From NCBI RefSeq assembly GCF_040678635.1, contig NZ_JBFATZ010000004.1, positions 434,001 through 498,000 of the forward strand: DNA of 64,000 bases. The letters are read 5' to 3'. The position numbers and the translations under genes were made by a program. This stretch comes from Thermopolyspora sp040678635 (GTDB taxonomy: Bacteria > Actinomycetota > Actinomycetes > Streptosporangiales > Streptosporangiaceae). The notes under the pieces were generated by a model that saw nothing but the letters and a program-made list of their open reading frames with translations, did no database searches and had not been told where the DNA came from. The first letter of the stretch is position 1; each line of letters opens with the position of its first letter. Shown one piece after another: positions 35,421-44,200 of the stretch.

Positions 35421-35550
35421 CTGCGGCGGAAAGATTATCGGCCGGAATTCGGGGGCAGTCGACAGAGTTACAGTCCGGCCCTGGCCCCGAACCTCATTGC
35501 GGGGTGGGGGACTGTTCGGTTGGCTGGACACGCCCTTCGCCTCCACGGGG

Positions 35551-38043
35551 TCAGGGCGCGGGCCGGTCGCGGGAGAGCCCGGAGCGGGTGTTGCCACGAG
35601 GGGATACGGCGAGACGGCCTCCTTCGGTGACCACGGCGAGGTCGCCTTGGCGGTCGGTGCGGTAGACGCGGACGGACAGGGCGGCGAGGCGGGCGAGGGT
35701 TTGGGGGGCGGGGTGGCCGTAGTCGTTGTCGGCGCCGACGCTGATGAGTGCCGCGCTGGGGCGGGCGGCGGCGAGGAAGGTGGGGTCGCCTCTGGCGGAG
35801 CCGTGGTGGGGGACCTTGAGGATGTCGACCGGCGGGACGCCTTGGCGGAGCAGGGCCGTCTGGGCCTCGGATTCGATGTCGCCGCTGAGCAGGGCGGAGC
35901 CGGACGGCCAGCGTAGGTGGATCACCACGCTCGCGTTGTTGACGGCGGAGCCCTCACCGGCGCCGTCCGGGATGGGGGGCGCGCCGGGGCGGGGGTCCGG
36001 GGCGAGGACGGTGAGTTCGGCGGGGCCGAAGCGCCAGCGGGTGCCGGGCGGGGCCACCCATTCGGGGGTTCTTCTGCGGCGGAGTTCCAGCGAGAGGCGG
36101 GCGGTCTCCGGGGCGGGCCGACGACCGGGGCTGACGAGGGCCGCGCCGACCGTACGGTGGCGGAACACGCCTTCCAGGCCGCCGACGTGGTCCAGGTGCG
36201 GGTGGGTGAGGATCAGCAGTGGGACGCGGCGAACGCCCAGGTCGCGGAGGCAGGCGTCGATGAGGGTCGGGTCGGGGCCGGTGTCCACTACCACGGCGCG
36301 GTCGTCTCCGGCGGACACGACCAGTGCGTCGCCCTGTCCGACGTCGCAGGCGACCAGCAGCCAGCCCGGCGGCGGCCAGGGGGCGACGACCGGGGTCACG
36401 GCCACGAACGCGATGGTGACGCCCGCCGCCAGCGCGAGCACGACGCGGCGGGTGCCGACGCGGCGCAGCAGCAGGTGGCCGACGGTCGCGGAGAGGCCGA
36501 GGAGCAGCAGTCCGAGCGGGCCGCCCGGCCAGGGCAGCACCGCCAGCGGAAGGGCCGCCGCTCGTTCCGCGACCAGGATGATCCAGCCGACGGCGAGCCC
36601 GGCCGGGCGGGCGATCCACTGGGCGGCGTCCATGCTCACCGGGGCGACCAGTGCCGTGACGAAGCCGAGCACGGTGGCCGGCGCCACGGCCGGGCCGGCG
36701 ATCAGGTTCGCCGGTACGGCAACGGCCTCGATCTGGCCGGAGATCAGCACCAGCACGGGCGTGACCCCCGCCTGGGCCGCCGCGGGCACGGCCACGGCCT
36801 CGGCCACCCAGCGTGGCACGCGGGGCGGCAGCCTGGCCGCCAGTCGGTCGCGCCAGCGCGGAGCGAGCACAAGGATGCCAGCGGTGGCGGCGACGGACAG
36901 GGCGAAGCCGTACGAGCGGGACAGCTCCGGGTCGAAGAGGATCAGCACGAGCACGGTGGCCGACAGGGCGGCGACGCCGTCGCGGGCCCGGCCGGTGCCG
37001 AGGGCGATCGCGCCGACGACGCCCATGAACAGCGCCCGCAGCACGCTGGGCGACGGTCGTGCCACGATGGCGAAGGCCACCATCGCCCCCGCGACGACGA
37101 CGGCGCGCGCGGCCAGCGGCGCTCCCACCGCGCGGGCGAGCACGAGCGCAGCACCGCCCACGATCATGAGGTTGGTCCCGGACACCGCCGTCAGATGGCC
37201 CAGCCCGGCGGCGTTCAGATCGCCTCTGACCCGCTCGTCCATCCGGGACAGGTCACCCACCACCAACGCGGGCAGCAGCCCCCGCTGGTCCTGCGGCAAC
37301 GCATCCGCCGCGTCGCGCAGCCCTTGGCGCAACCGCCCCGCCACCCGCTGCACGAGCGACGGCCCGCTCAGCACCTGTGGGGGGCCGCGTACCAGCATGA
37401 CCGCCACTCGCAACTCCGCCGGATCCGCCGGGCTGAGCCGTCCGCGCACCCGCACCCGCTGGCTCGGCAGCAATCCCGTCCACTCCCGTCCGCTCGCCAG
37501 CAGCACCACGGGCGCCCACACCGAGGTCCGCCGCCCCTCCACGTCGATCACCTCCGCCCGTCCCTCGACGACCACGCTCTCCCGCCGCACCACCCCCTTA
37601 CGCGCGGAGATCACCCGTGGGTCCCCGCTCAGCACCACCTCGGCCATCGCCACCGCCCGTTCCCGCGCGAGCTCCGCCACCGGTCCTGAGCTGACGAGGT
37701 GCGTCCACCACCCGATGCCCGCCCCCACGGCGGCGACAGAGCCCAGCACTCCGATCCCTGCCCGCCGCCACCCACTCGTCTCCCCTCGCCTGGTCCGGTC
37801 GGCCGGGCGGTCACGCCCCTTTCGGGAAGACCTGATCAGACGCGCGGCACGGGCAGCGACGGATTCGCGGGTCGGCGCGAGGGCCAGGACGATGGCGCTC
37901 GACGTGGCCAGGGCCGCGACGGTCCAGGCGATCGGCGCCGGATGGCCGAGCAGGGTGAACGCCGTCGCCCATGCCGCCAGCGCCGGAGCGACGAGGATCA
38001 GGGAGTGGGTCCGGCGTGGCGTCTGATCGACCATGGTCCTCAT
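35551..38043 (-). CDS. comEC: ComEC/Rec2 DNA-uptake channel with metallo-beta-lactamase domain
   Basis: The 830-residue membrane protein has an N-terminal OB-like region, a central competence domain with many helices (GLGHLTAVSGTNLMIVGG, SVLRALFMGVVGAIALG) and a C-terminal metallo-beta-lactamase-like domain with LILTHPHLDHVGG (HxHxDH) and VDILKVPHHGS. ComEC forms the inner-membrane channel in DNA uptake. The ATG at 38043 overlaps the comEA stop (ATGA) and is chosen over longer frames that run through comEA. The order comEA-comEC next to holA is standard, but here 8 kb of accessory DNA intervenes. Confidence 0.93.
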   Translation of the reverse strand: MRTMVDQTPRRTHSLILVAPALAAWATAFTLLGHPAPIAWTVAALATSSAIVLALAPTRESVAARAARLIRSSRKGRDRPADRTRRGETSGWRRAGIGVLGSVAAVGAGIGWWTHLVSSGPVAELARERAVAMAEVVLSGDPRVISARKGVVRRESVVVEGRAEVIDVEGRRTSVWAPVVLLASGREWTGLLPSQRVRVRGRLSPADPAELRVAVMLVRGPPQVLSGPSLVQRVAGRLRQGLRDAADALPQDQRGLLPALVVGDLSRMDERVRGDLNAAGLGHLTAVSGTNLMIVGGAALVLARAVGAPLAARAVVVAGAMVAFAIVARPSPSVLRALFMGVVGAIALGTGRARDGVAALSATVLVLILFDPELSRSYGFALSVAATAGILVLAPRWRDRLAARLPPRVPRWVAEAVAVPAAAQAGVTPVLVLISGQIEAVAVPANLIAGPAVAPATVLGFVTALVAPVSMDAAQWIARPAGLAVGWIILVAERAAALPLAVLPWPGGPLGLLLLGLSATVGHLLLRRVGTRRVVLALAAGVTIAFVAVTPVVAPWPPPGWLLVACDVGQGDALVVSAGDDRAVVVDTGPDPTLIDACLRDLGVRRVPLLILTHPHLDHVGGLEGVFRHRTVGAALVSPGRRPAPETARLSLELRRRRTPEWVAPPGTRWRFGPAELTVLAPDPRPGAPPIPDGAGEGSAVNNASVVIHLRWPSGSALLSGDIESEAQTALLRQGVPPVDILKVPHHGSARGDPTFLAAARPSAALISVGADNDYGHPAPQTLARLAALSVRVYRTDRQGDLAVVTEGGRLAVSPRGNTRSGLSRDRPAP

Positions 38044-39074
38044 ACGCGGACCTTGTCCCTCAGCTCCGCGAAGCGCCGATCGCCGATGCCGGTCACGTCG
38101 CGGAGTTGCTCGACGCTGCGGAAACCGCCGTGGGCGTCCCGATACTCGGTGATGCGCCGCGCCAGGATTTCGCCCACCCCCGGAAGCCGCTGGTCGAGTT
38201 GCTCGGCGGTCGCCAGGTTGAGGTCGAGGGGGTCGCCCGGCACGCCTCCAGGCGCGGCGTCGTACGCGGCCGCGCTGCCGGAGGCGACGCTCGACGGAGC
38301 CTGTCCGGATGAGGCGTTGTTCACGGGGGCGCCCACGATGATGTGTTCGCCGTCGACGAGGCGGCGGGCCAGGTTGAGAGCGCCCGCCTTGGCGCCGGGC
38401 CGCAGGCCACCGGCCTTCTCTATGGCGTCGGTGACCCGGGAGCCTCCTGGCAGCACGAGGACGCCGGGCTCGCGTACCTTGCCGGTGACGTACACGGTGA
38501 CGCCGGACGGGCTCGGGGACGGCGAGGTCGCCACGGCGCTCACGGCTCCCACCGGCGCCGGCGGAGGAAGCGGTTCCGCCTCCGGGCGTGACCGCCATGC
38601 GTAGACGGCCGCCACGATCGTCGCCAGGGCACCGAGCAGGAGAAGGACTCGCAGCCCCGGGCGTCCCGGATCGAAGGATGCCGCGCGGTCTTCGAGCGAT
38701 TTCCGCGCCCGCTCCACGACGCCGCTCGGGGACGGCGGCGGTGGCCCGGCCGCCAAGGATTCCGCCTCTGCGGCCCAAGACTCCACATGAGCGTCGATGT
38801 CGCTTCCGGCCAGGTCGTCATCTCGGCGATCGTCATGCAACGGTGCCGCGGGTGTCCCGGGTGTCCTGGATGCCGTGGGCAGCGTGAGTGGCGTGGGTGT
38901 CGTGAAGACGGCGGGCGTCACCGCATCAACGAGCCCGGCGCGCGGCCCGAACTCCCACGCGACAGGGAACGGTTCCTCCTGAGGCGACGGCTGAACCGGC
39001 GCGGAAGGGGTGAGCAGGGCCCGGAGGCGGGCTTCGGCGACGGCGGTCGCATGAGGCGGAGATGTCTTTCGCAT
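38040..39074 (-). CDS. comEA: ComEA-like DNA-binding protein (SLBB and helix-hairpin-helix)
   Basis: The 344-residue protein has a long disordered Pro/Ala-rich N-terminus, a transmembrane segment (about 142-162), an SLBB domain (VTVYVTGKVREPGVLVLPGG) and C-terminal helix-hairpin-helix repeats (LNLATAEQLDQRLPGVGEIL, IGDRRFAELRD). ComEA binds incoming double-stranded DNA outside the membrane and hands it to ComEC. The N-terminus is longer than in Gram-positive ComEA, which is common in actinomycetes. Coupled to comEC by ATGA. Confidence 0.92.
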   Translation of the reverse strand: MRKTSPPHATAVAEARLRALLTPSAPVQPSPQEEPFPVAWEFGPRAGLVDAVTPAVFTTPTPLTLPTASRTPGTPAAPLHDDRRDDDLAGSDIDAHVESWAAEAESLAAGPPPPSPSGVVERARKSLEDRAASFDPGRPGLRVLLLLGALATIVAAVYAWRSRPEAEPLPPPAPVGAVSAVATSPSPSPSGVTVYVTGKVREPGVLVLPGGSRVTDAIEKAGGLRPGAKAGALNLARRLVDGEHIIVGAPVNNASSGQAPSSVASGSAAAYDAAPGGVPGDPLDLNLATAEQLDQRLPGVGEILARRITEYRDAHGGFRSVEQLRDVTGIGDRRFAELRDKVRV

Positions 39075-39104
39075 TTGGGTGACGGTAGACGGGCGAGGCG
39101 CGGG

Positions 39105-39404
39105 TCACGGCAGCAGAATGGCGTTCTGGGGATATCGCGCCGACCGTCTGTCCGCGTCGGGTCCGGGCCGCGATCTCCGGGCCGCGATCTCCGGGGCGAG
39201 ATCTCCGGGGCTTCGGTGGGGGTCACGCACTGTGCATCCGCCCTGCCCGTTCACGAGGGTTGTGATCCCATATGACTCGAACACAAAGTTCGGACCACTG
39301 CCGACGTAGTTCACGCACAAGTCGCGCAAGCGCGTTTTGTTCCCTGTGGAGGAGAAACTGACGGAGCGGTTGTTCCGCTCCACATCGTCCGGAAACGCCC
39401 TCAC
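39105..39404 (-). CDS. Uncertain ORF of about 99 residues
   Basis: From a GTG at 39404 this frame reads RAFPDDVERNNRSVSFSSTG, LCVNYVGSGPNFVFESYG and TTLVNGQGGCTV, with good GC in third positions. The last third runs through short repeats and is probably not meaningful. A competing frame in the same place (starting at an ATG near 39417) has poor third-position GC. It may be a decayed secreted protein. No other gene is visible between comEA and degV. Confidence 0.3.
   Translation of the reverse strand: MRAFPDDVERNNRSVSFSSTGNKTRLRDLCVNYVGSGPNFVFESYGITTLVNGQGGCTVRDPHRSPGDLAPEIAARRSRPGPDADRRSARYPQNAILLP
39163..39210. repeat. Three short tandem repeats
   Basis: CCGGGCCGCGATCT occurs at about 39163 and 39178, and a variant CCGGGGCGAGATCT at about 39191. 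The unit is 13-15 bp and lies in the comEA/degV intergenic region. Confidence 0.6.
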
Positions 39405-39476
39405 GGCAACTTTGCATCTGCGACGGCGGTCCGAGCGGAGGGGCCTCGTACGCCAGGCCGCCGGGATGATCGCCGT

Positions 39477-40334
39477 TCAGTCCGCCGAAGGGTGAGGCGG
39501 CGCGATGGTGACGCCCAGCATGCCGGGGCCGGTGTGGGCGGCGATCACCAGGTCCGTCTCGGTGAGGCGGAGTCGGTTGAGGCGGGGGATGCGCTTGGTC
39601 AGGCGTTCGGCCAGATCCTCGGCTCGGGGCAGGGCGGCCAGGTGCTGGATGGCGACGTCCACAGGGTCCTCCGCGGCGGCCTGAACGGCGAGGTCCTCCA
39701 GACGGGCCAGGGCGCGGGTGGCGGTGCGGACCTTCTCCAATGGGGCGATGGCACCGTTGCTGATGTGCAGGAGGGGTTTGATGGCCAGGGCGGAACCCAC
39801 AAGGCTGGCGGCGGCGCCGATGCGGCCGCCGCGTCGCAGGTACTCCAGGGTGTCGAGGTAGAAGTAGCAGTGCACGGAACCCATGCAGCGGCGGGCGGCT
39901 TCGGCGGTCTCGGTGAGCGGGGCTCCGTGGGCGGCGGCAGCGGCTGCGGCGAGGACCGGGAAGCCCAGACCCATGCCGAGCGAACGGCTGTCGAGGACCT
40001 CGACGGGGATGGGCGGGTCGGCGGCGGCGAGGCGGGCGGAGTCCACGGTGCCCGACAATTCGGCGGACAGGTGGATGGAGAGCACCCCGGAGGCGCCACG
40101 CCCGGCCGCCTCCTCGTACGCCCGTCGGAACGCCTCGGGCGACGGCCGCGAGGTGGTGATCGGAGACCACTCGCGCAGGCGCGCCGCCAGGTCACCCTCG
40201 CGGAGTACGACATCGTCCATGGTGCGGCCACCGGCCAGCACTTGGAGCGGGATCACGACGATGCCATACCGGTCGGTCTCTTCCGGATCAAGGCAGGCGG
40301 TGGAGTCGGTGACGATGGCGACCGAAGGCGGCAT
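39477..40334 (-). CDS. DegV family fatty-acid-binding protein
   Basis: DegV proteins bind fatty acids (FakB type) and can present them to a FakA kinase. The 285-residue protein has the N-terminal SVAIVTDSTACLDPE, TSRPSPEAFRRAYEEAA and SIHLSAELSGTVDSAR strings, and VEVLDSRSLGMGLG in the lipid-binding region. I chose the ATG at 40334 because it begins just before VAIVTDSTA; a start seven codons earlier is less likely. No kinase gene is in the window. It follows comEA/comEC in many actinomycetes. Confidence 0.92.
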   Translation of the reverse strand: MPPSVAIVTDSTACLDPEETDRYGIVVIPLQVLAGGRTMDDVVLREGDLAARLREWSPITTSRPSPEAFRRAYEEAAGRGASGVLSIHLSAELSGTVDSARLAAADPPIPVEVLDSRSLGMGLGFPVLAAAAAAAHGAPLTETAEAARRCMGSVHCYFYLDTLEYLRRGGRIGAAASLVGSALAIKPLLHISNGAIAPLEKVRTATRALARLEDLAVQAAAEDPVDVAIQHLAALPRAEDLAERLTKRIPRLNRLRLTETDLVIAAHTGPGMLGVTIAPPHPSAD

Positions 40335-40351
40335 GCCCAGAGAGTAGTCCG

Positions 40352-40367
40352 CCACAACCGGTTGTGG
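40352..40367. promoter_or_regulatory. Perfect 16-bp palindrome before degV
   Basis: CCACAACCGGTTGTGG lies 18 bases upstream of the degV start and is fully self-complementary, the size of a dimeric repressor site. The rest of the 310-base gap to hutI (40368-40644) shows no gene or strong hairpin. Confidence 0.4.
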
Positions 40368-40644
40368 ACGGCCCGAAGACCACTAATTCGTCGCACAATC
40401 GTCCGATCCGGCGCGCGCTGGGTGCCCGAGCACGCCAGCACGGAAAGCGCCCCGACCGCCGCCCGTCACGGTCCCCGACCCGCCCTCCAACAGCGTCTGG
40501 GCACCATGACGTACCCGTGAAACGGATCGAGCCGCTCCTGCGGCGCGACAGGACGATCACGACCGTCCGGGACACGAGGTGAAATTTTCACGAGGCGAGA
40601 CCGAGTATCGGCGGCGACGCGCCACCGCGGTCGAAGGCGCGGTC

Positions 40645-41850
40645 CTACTGGACCGGGGTGCCGCCGCGCCAGACGCGGCGGGGCTTGAGGCCGAAGGCCC
40701 AGGCGAACGCGCCCTCGTGGTCGGCATCCCACTGGACGATGTCGGCGAGACGGCCGGGGGCGAGGACGCCGCGGTCGGGAGCGCCGAGGACGTGGGCGCC
40801 GCCGAGGGTGGCTGCGCGGAGGGCGTCGCCGACGCTGATGCCGAAGGCGGCTACGGCGAGGCTGATGACCAGGGACATCGAGGTGATGCCGCAGTGGCCG
40901 GGGTTGTGGTCGCTGCCGAGGGCGATGGTGACGCCCTGGGCGAGCATGCGGCGTACCGGGGGCTGGCCCTGCTGGAGGGCGCTGCCGGGGCAGACGACGG
41001 CGGGGACGCCGTAGCGGGACAGGGCGGCGATGTCCTCGTCGGAGCAGTGGTGGAGGAGGTCGGCGGAGGCGCAGCCCATCTCGGCGGCGAGTTGGACGGC
41101 GCCGCGGCGGCTGTGGACGCCGGCGTGGATGCGGGGCTGGAGGCCGACGTTTCGGCCGGAGGCCAGCACCCAGCGGGCCTCCTCGGTGGAGAAGTGGCCG
41201 TCGTCGCAGTAGACGTCCACGCTGTCGGCGCCGGCCGCCGCCGCGTCGGCGCACCAGGCGCCCACGGCCTCGACGTAGTCGCGCTGGCGGCCGAAGTACT
41301 CCGGCGGGACGACGTGCGCCGCGAGGAAGGTGACGTGCACCCTCGGCATCATCGGCTCCTTCTCCAGCTCGCGCAGGAGCCGCACGTCGGCGAGCTCGCC
41401 GTCGCGGGTGAGGTGGAAGCCGGTCTTCGCCTCGACGGTCGTGGTGCCGGACAGCAGCCAGTCGCGCAGGCGCTCGCGGACGCCGTTGCACAGCGTCCAC
41501 GGGTCGGTTCCGCGGGTCACGGTGACGGTGGAGCCGATGCCGCCGCCCGCGGCGTTGATCGCGCTCGGCGAGGAGCCGCCGGAGCGCATGGCGAGCTCGG
41601 CCCAGCGGTTGCCCGCGTAGACCGGGTGGGTGTGGGCGTCGATCAGGCCGGGGGTGACGAGCGCGCCGCCGAGGTTCTCCACGTGGTCGACGTCGACGAT
41701 GTCGTCCACGACGCCGGGAACGCTCTGCGGAAGGTCGGCCGCCCGCCCCACCCAGGCGATGCGATCGTTGTGCACGAGGATGGCGGCGTTGCTGCAGACA
41801 TCGTTGCCGGTCCACAACCGGCCGATGTTGGTCAGCAGGCGAACGGTCAT
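40645..41850 (-). CDS. hutI: Imidazolonepropionase
   Basis: HutI hydrolyses 4-imidazolone-5-propanoate to N-formimidoyl-L-glutamate in histidine breakdown. The 401-residue amidohydrolase has metal ligands in PGLIDAHTHPVYAGNR, the substrate-binding SPSAINAAGGGIGSTV region, RIHAGVHSRRGAV and a metal-ligand Asp in ALGSDHNPGHCGITSM. I chose the ATG at 41850 (MTVRLLTNIG), which overlaps the stop of a 31-codon leader ORF. No other hut genes are in the window, so the pathway must be split or the gene orphaned. Confidence 0.93.
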   Translation of the reverse strand: MTVRLLTNIGRLWTGNDVCSNAAILVHNDRIAWVGRAADLPQSVPGVVDDIVDVDHVENLGGALVTPGLIDAHTHPVYAGNRWAELAMRSGGSSPSAINAAGGGIGSTVTVTRGTDPWTLCNGVRERLRDWLLSGTTTVEAKTGFHLTRDGELADVRLLRELEKEPMMPRVHVTFLAAHVVPPEYFGRQRDYVEAVGAWCADAAAAGADSVDVYCDDGHFSTEEARWVLASGRNVGLQPRIHAGVHSRRGAVQLAAEMGCASADLLHHCSDEDIAALSRYGVPAVVCPGSALQQGQPPVRRMLAQGVTIALGSDHNPGHCGITSMSLVISLAVAAFGISVGDALRAATLGGAHVLGAPDRGVLAPGRLADIVQWDADHEGAFAWAFGLKPRRVWRGGTPVQ

Positions 41851-41942
41851 CGCATCACCGCCGGCGTATCCGGGCACGGTCGGACGGCCCAGCCCATGCC
41901 GGGCTCCAGGCCCGCCAGGTCCGCCTTGTGTCCGGACGTCAT
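41847..41942 (-). CDS. 31-residue leader ORF coupled to hutI
   Basis: An ATG at 41942 preceded by AGCAGGAGACC opens a short frame (MTSGHKADLAGLEPGMGWAV, then a TGA) whose stop overlaps the hutI start as ATGA. It has the better ribosome-binding site of the two. It may be a coupling leader or the truncated end of a former upstream hut gene. The remaining 41943-42311 holds no convincing gene; 42000-42060 is AT-rich and may contain the promoter. Confidence 0.4.
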   Translation of the reverse strand: MTSGHKADLAGLEPGMGWAVRPCPDTPAVMR

Positions 41943-42311
41943 CGGGGGGTCTCCTGCTCTCATCGCATCGTTGTGCGAAGACCGTATCGCCGAGATCATG
42001 ATTCGGCGATTTCAGTTCAGTTACGTTATTTCACAGATTGGCTCGCTGTACAGGGTTATTGAGAAGAACGCCGAAACGTCTCTCGCGCATCCGGTGCTCC
42101 CGGACATCTCCCCCGTCACATCCGAGTCTGCTCAGACAGGCCAGACTCGACCTCGACGCACGCCCCCCGCCCGCAACAGCACTCACAGCCGTCATCATGA
42201 TGAACCCGCGCCAGGATCTCTCGTTAGGTTCCCGTAATCGTAGCAATCTCCGGCCACGGGGACCACTGTCGTTTTTCGTCGGAACTGCGAGGTTTCCTGA
42301 CGCCACGAGTC

Positions 42312-42348
42312 ACACCGTTTCGATCACGCAGCGTGACCGAAACGGTGT
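42312..42348. terminator. Terminator hairpin downstream of hflX
   Basis: ACACCGTTTCG and CGAAACGGTGT form an 11-bp outer stem; TCACGC and GCGTGA pair inside, separated by single mismatches. It lies 24 bases after the hflX stop. It has no U-tract, which is common in actinomycetes. Confidence 0.8.
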
Positions 42349-42371
42349 AACCATAGTGCTACATGCTCACG

Positions 42372-43724
42372 CTATGCGAGCGTCTCGGGCGTCGCGCCGA
42401 CCTTCTCCCGAACGGCGCACTTTTCCAGCTCGGCGAACAGACCCGGCAGTACGCGGGCGTGCAGCAGGGTGCCCTCGGCGGTGTGATCCACGCCGAGGAC
42501 CTCGCCCTCGTCGTGCACCCGCGCGATCAGGTCCCCCCGCTCGTACGGCACCAGCAGCCGGACCTCGTGGTCCATCCGCGGCAGATCGCGCTCGATGGCG
42601 GCGAGCAGCTCCTTGACGCCCTCACCGGTCTTCGCGGACACGACCACGCTGTGCCGCTCGCGCCGGGTCAGCCGGTTGAGCGTCTCCGGGTTGGCGGCGT
42701 CGGCCTTGTTGATGACCACGATCTCCGGGATGTCGAGGGCGTCCAGCTCGGCGAGCACCTCGCGGACGGCCGAAAGCTGCGACTCCGGGTCGGGGTGCGA
42801 GCCGTCGACCACGTGCAGGATCAGGTCCGCGTCGGAGACCTCCTCCAGCGTGGAGCGGAACGCCTCGACCAGCTGGTGCGGCAGGTGCCGTACGAACCCG
42901 ACGGTGTCGGCGAGGGTGAACAGCCGGCCGTCCGGCGTGCGCGCCCGGCGCACGGTCGGGTCGAGCGTGGCGAACAGCGCGTCCTCCACCAGCACGCCCG
43001 CCCCGGTGAGGCGGTTGAGCAGGGAGGACTTGCCGGCGTTGGTGTAGCCGGCGATCGCCACGGCGGGCACCTCGCGGCGCTGCCGGCTCGCCCGCTTGGT
43101 CTCCCGTGACGCGGACATGCCGGAGATCTGGCGGCGCAGCTTCGCCATGCGCTCGCGGATCCGGCGGCGGTCCAGCTCGATCTTGGTCTCACCGGGGCCG
43201 CGTCCGCCGATGCCGACGCCGCCCGCGGCGCGTCCGCCGACCTGGCGGGACAGGTTGCCGCCCCAGCCGCGCAGACGCGGCAGCAGGTACTGCAACTGGG
43301 CCAGCTCGACCTGCGCCTTGCCCTCGCGGCTCTTGGCGTGCTGGGCGAAGATGTCGAGGATCAGCGCGGTACGGTCGATGACCTTGACCTTCACGACGTC
43401 CTCAAGCTGGCGGAGCTGGCCGGGGGTCAGCTCGCCGTCGCAGATCACCGTGTCCGCGCCGGTGGCGGCCACGATGTCGCGCAGCTCGACGGCCTTGCCC
43501 GAGCCGATGTAGGTGGCGGGGTCGGGCCGCTGGCGACGCTGGATCAGGCCCTCCAGCACCACCGAACCCGCCGTCTCGGCGAGCTGCTTGAGCTCCTGCA
43601 GCGAGTTCTCGGCGTCGGTCGCGGTGCCCGAGGTCCACACGCCGACGAGCACCACGCGCTCCAGCCGGAGCCGCCGGTACTCGACCTCGGTGACGTCCTC
43701 CAGCTCGGTCGAGAACCCGGCCAC
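42372..43724 (-). CDS. hflX: GTPase HflX
   Basis: HflX is a ribosome-binding GTPase that splits stalled ribosomes. It has the N-terminal nucleotide-binding domain (ERVVLVGVWTSG, TYIGSGKAVELRD), the glycine-rich linker GGRAAGGVGIGGRGPGETKI, and GTPase motifs AGYTNAGKSSLLNRL, DTVGFVRHLP and NKAD. The coordinates use the first standard in-frame start (GTG 43724). The frame stays open and protein-like to 43958 (NTYTDSRFDGRR, repeated DRYE units, LDLADRQALRR), matching the usual HflX N-terminus, so the true start is probably the ATA at 43958 behind AGGAGC. Confidence 0.93.
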   Translation of the reverse strand: MAGFSTELEDVTEVEYRRLRLERVVLVGVWTSGTATDAENSLQELKQLAETAGSVVLEGLIQRRQRPDPATYIGSGKAVELRDIVAATGADTVICDGELTPGQLRQLEDVVKVKVIDRTALILDIFAQHAKSREGKAQVELAQLQYLLPRLRGWGGNLSRQVGGRAAGGVGIGGRGPGETKIELDRRRIRERMAKLRRQISGMSASRETKRASRQRREVPAVAIAGYTNAGKSSLLNRLTGAGVLVEDALFATLDPTVRRARTPDGRLFTLADTVGFVRHLPHQLVEAFRSTLEEVSDADLILHVVDGSHPDPESQLSAVREVLAELDALDIPEIVVINKADAANPETLNRLTRRERHSVVVSAKTGEGVKELLAAIERDLPRMDHEVRLLVPYERGDLIARVHDEGEVLGVDHTAEGTLLHARVLPGLFAELEKCAVREKVGATPETLA

Positions 43725-44101
43725 CCGGCGCAGCGCCTGCCGGTCGGCGAGGTCGAGCTCGCCGGTCTCGGGAACGTCGGCCTCGTAACGGTCGTCCTCG
43801 TAACGGTCCTCGTAACGGTCGGCCTCGTAGCGGTCGTCGGCGTCGAGGTCGCCCGACGAGGCCGGGCGAAGCGCCTCGTCCCGGTCGCGCCCGTCCTTGG
43901 TGAAGCGGGCGCGGCGGCCGTCGAACCGGCTGTCGGTGTAGGTGTTCTCAGCGGTTATAGTCGCGCTCCTAAGCGCTCACGGGGACGGCGTCGTCGCGCG
44001 CCCCACTCGTTTCGTATGCATTCTCGTACAACACCCCGATGAACGGGTGTCTTCCCCGATCGTGCCACGCCCACGCCCCCCGAATCACCTGGTTATCCAT
44101 G

Positions 44102-44176
44102 CTTCGTCTGGGGCTTCGTCTGGGGCTTCGTCTGGGGGCTTCGGCTGGGGGCTTCGGCTGGGGCTTCGCCTGGGGG
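44102..44176. repeat. Six tandem copies of a 12-13 bp unit
   Basis: Units of CTTCGNCTGGGG(G) start at 44102, 44114, 44126, 44139, 44152 and 44164. The array lies between hflX and the DUF4097 gene in noncoding DNA. The rest of 43959-44200 shows no gene. Confidence 0.9.
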
Positions 44177-44200
44177 CGAAACGCCCGGGCGGGCACGTTC

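Noticed and set aside
27291..35550. Insertion sequence or integrase in the island
   Set aside because: No transposase or recombinase motif was found in any frame, and no terminal inverted repeats were visible.
44102..44176. CRISPR array
   Set aside because: Units are 12-13 bp and contiguous, with no spacers and no cas genes.
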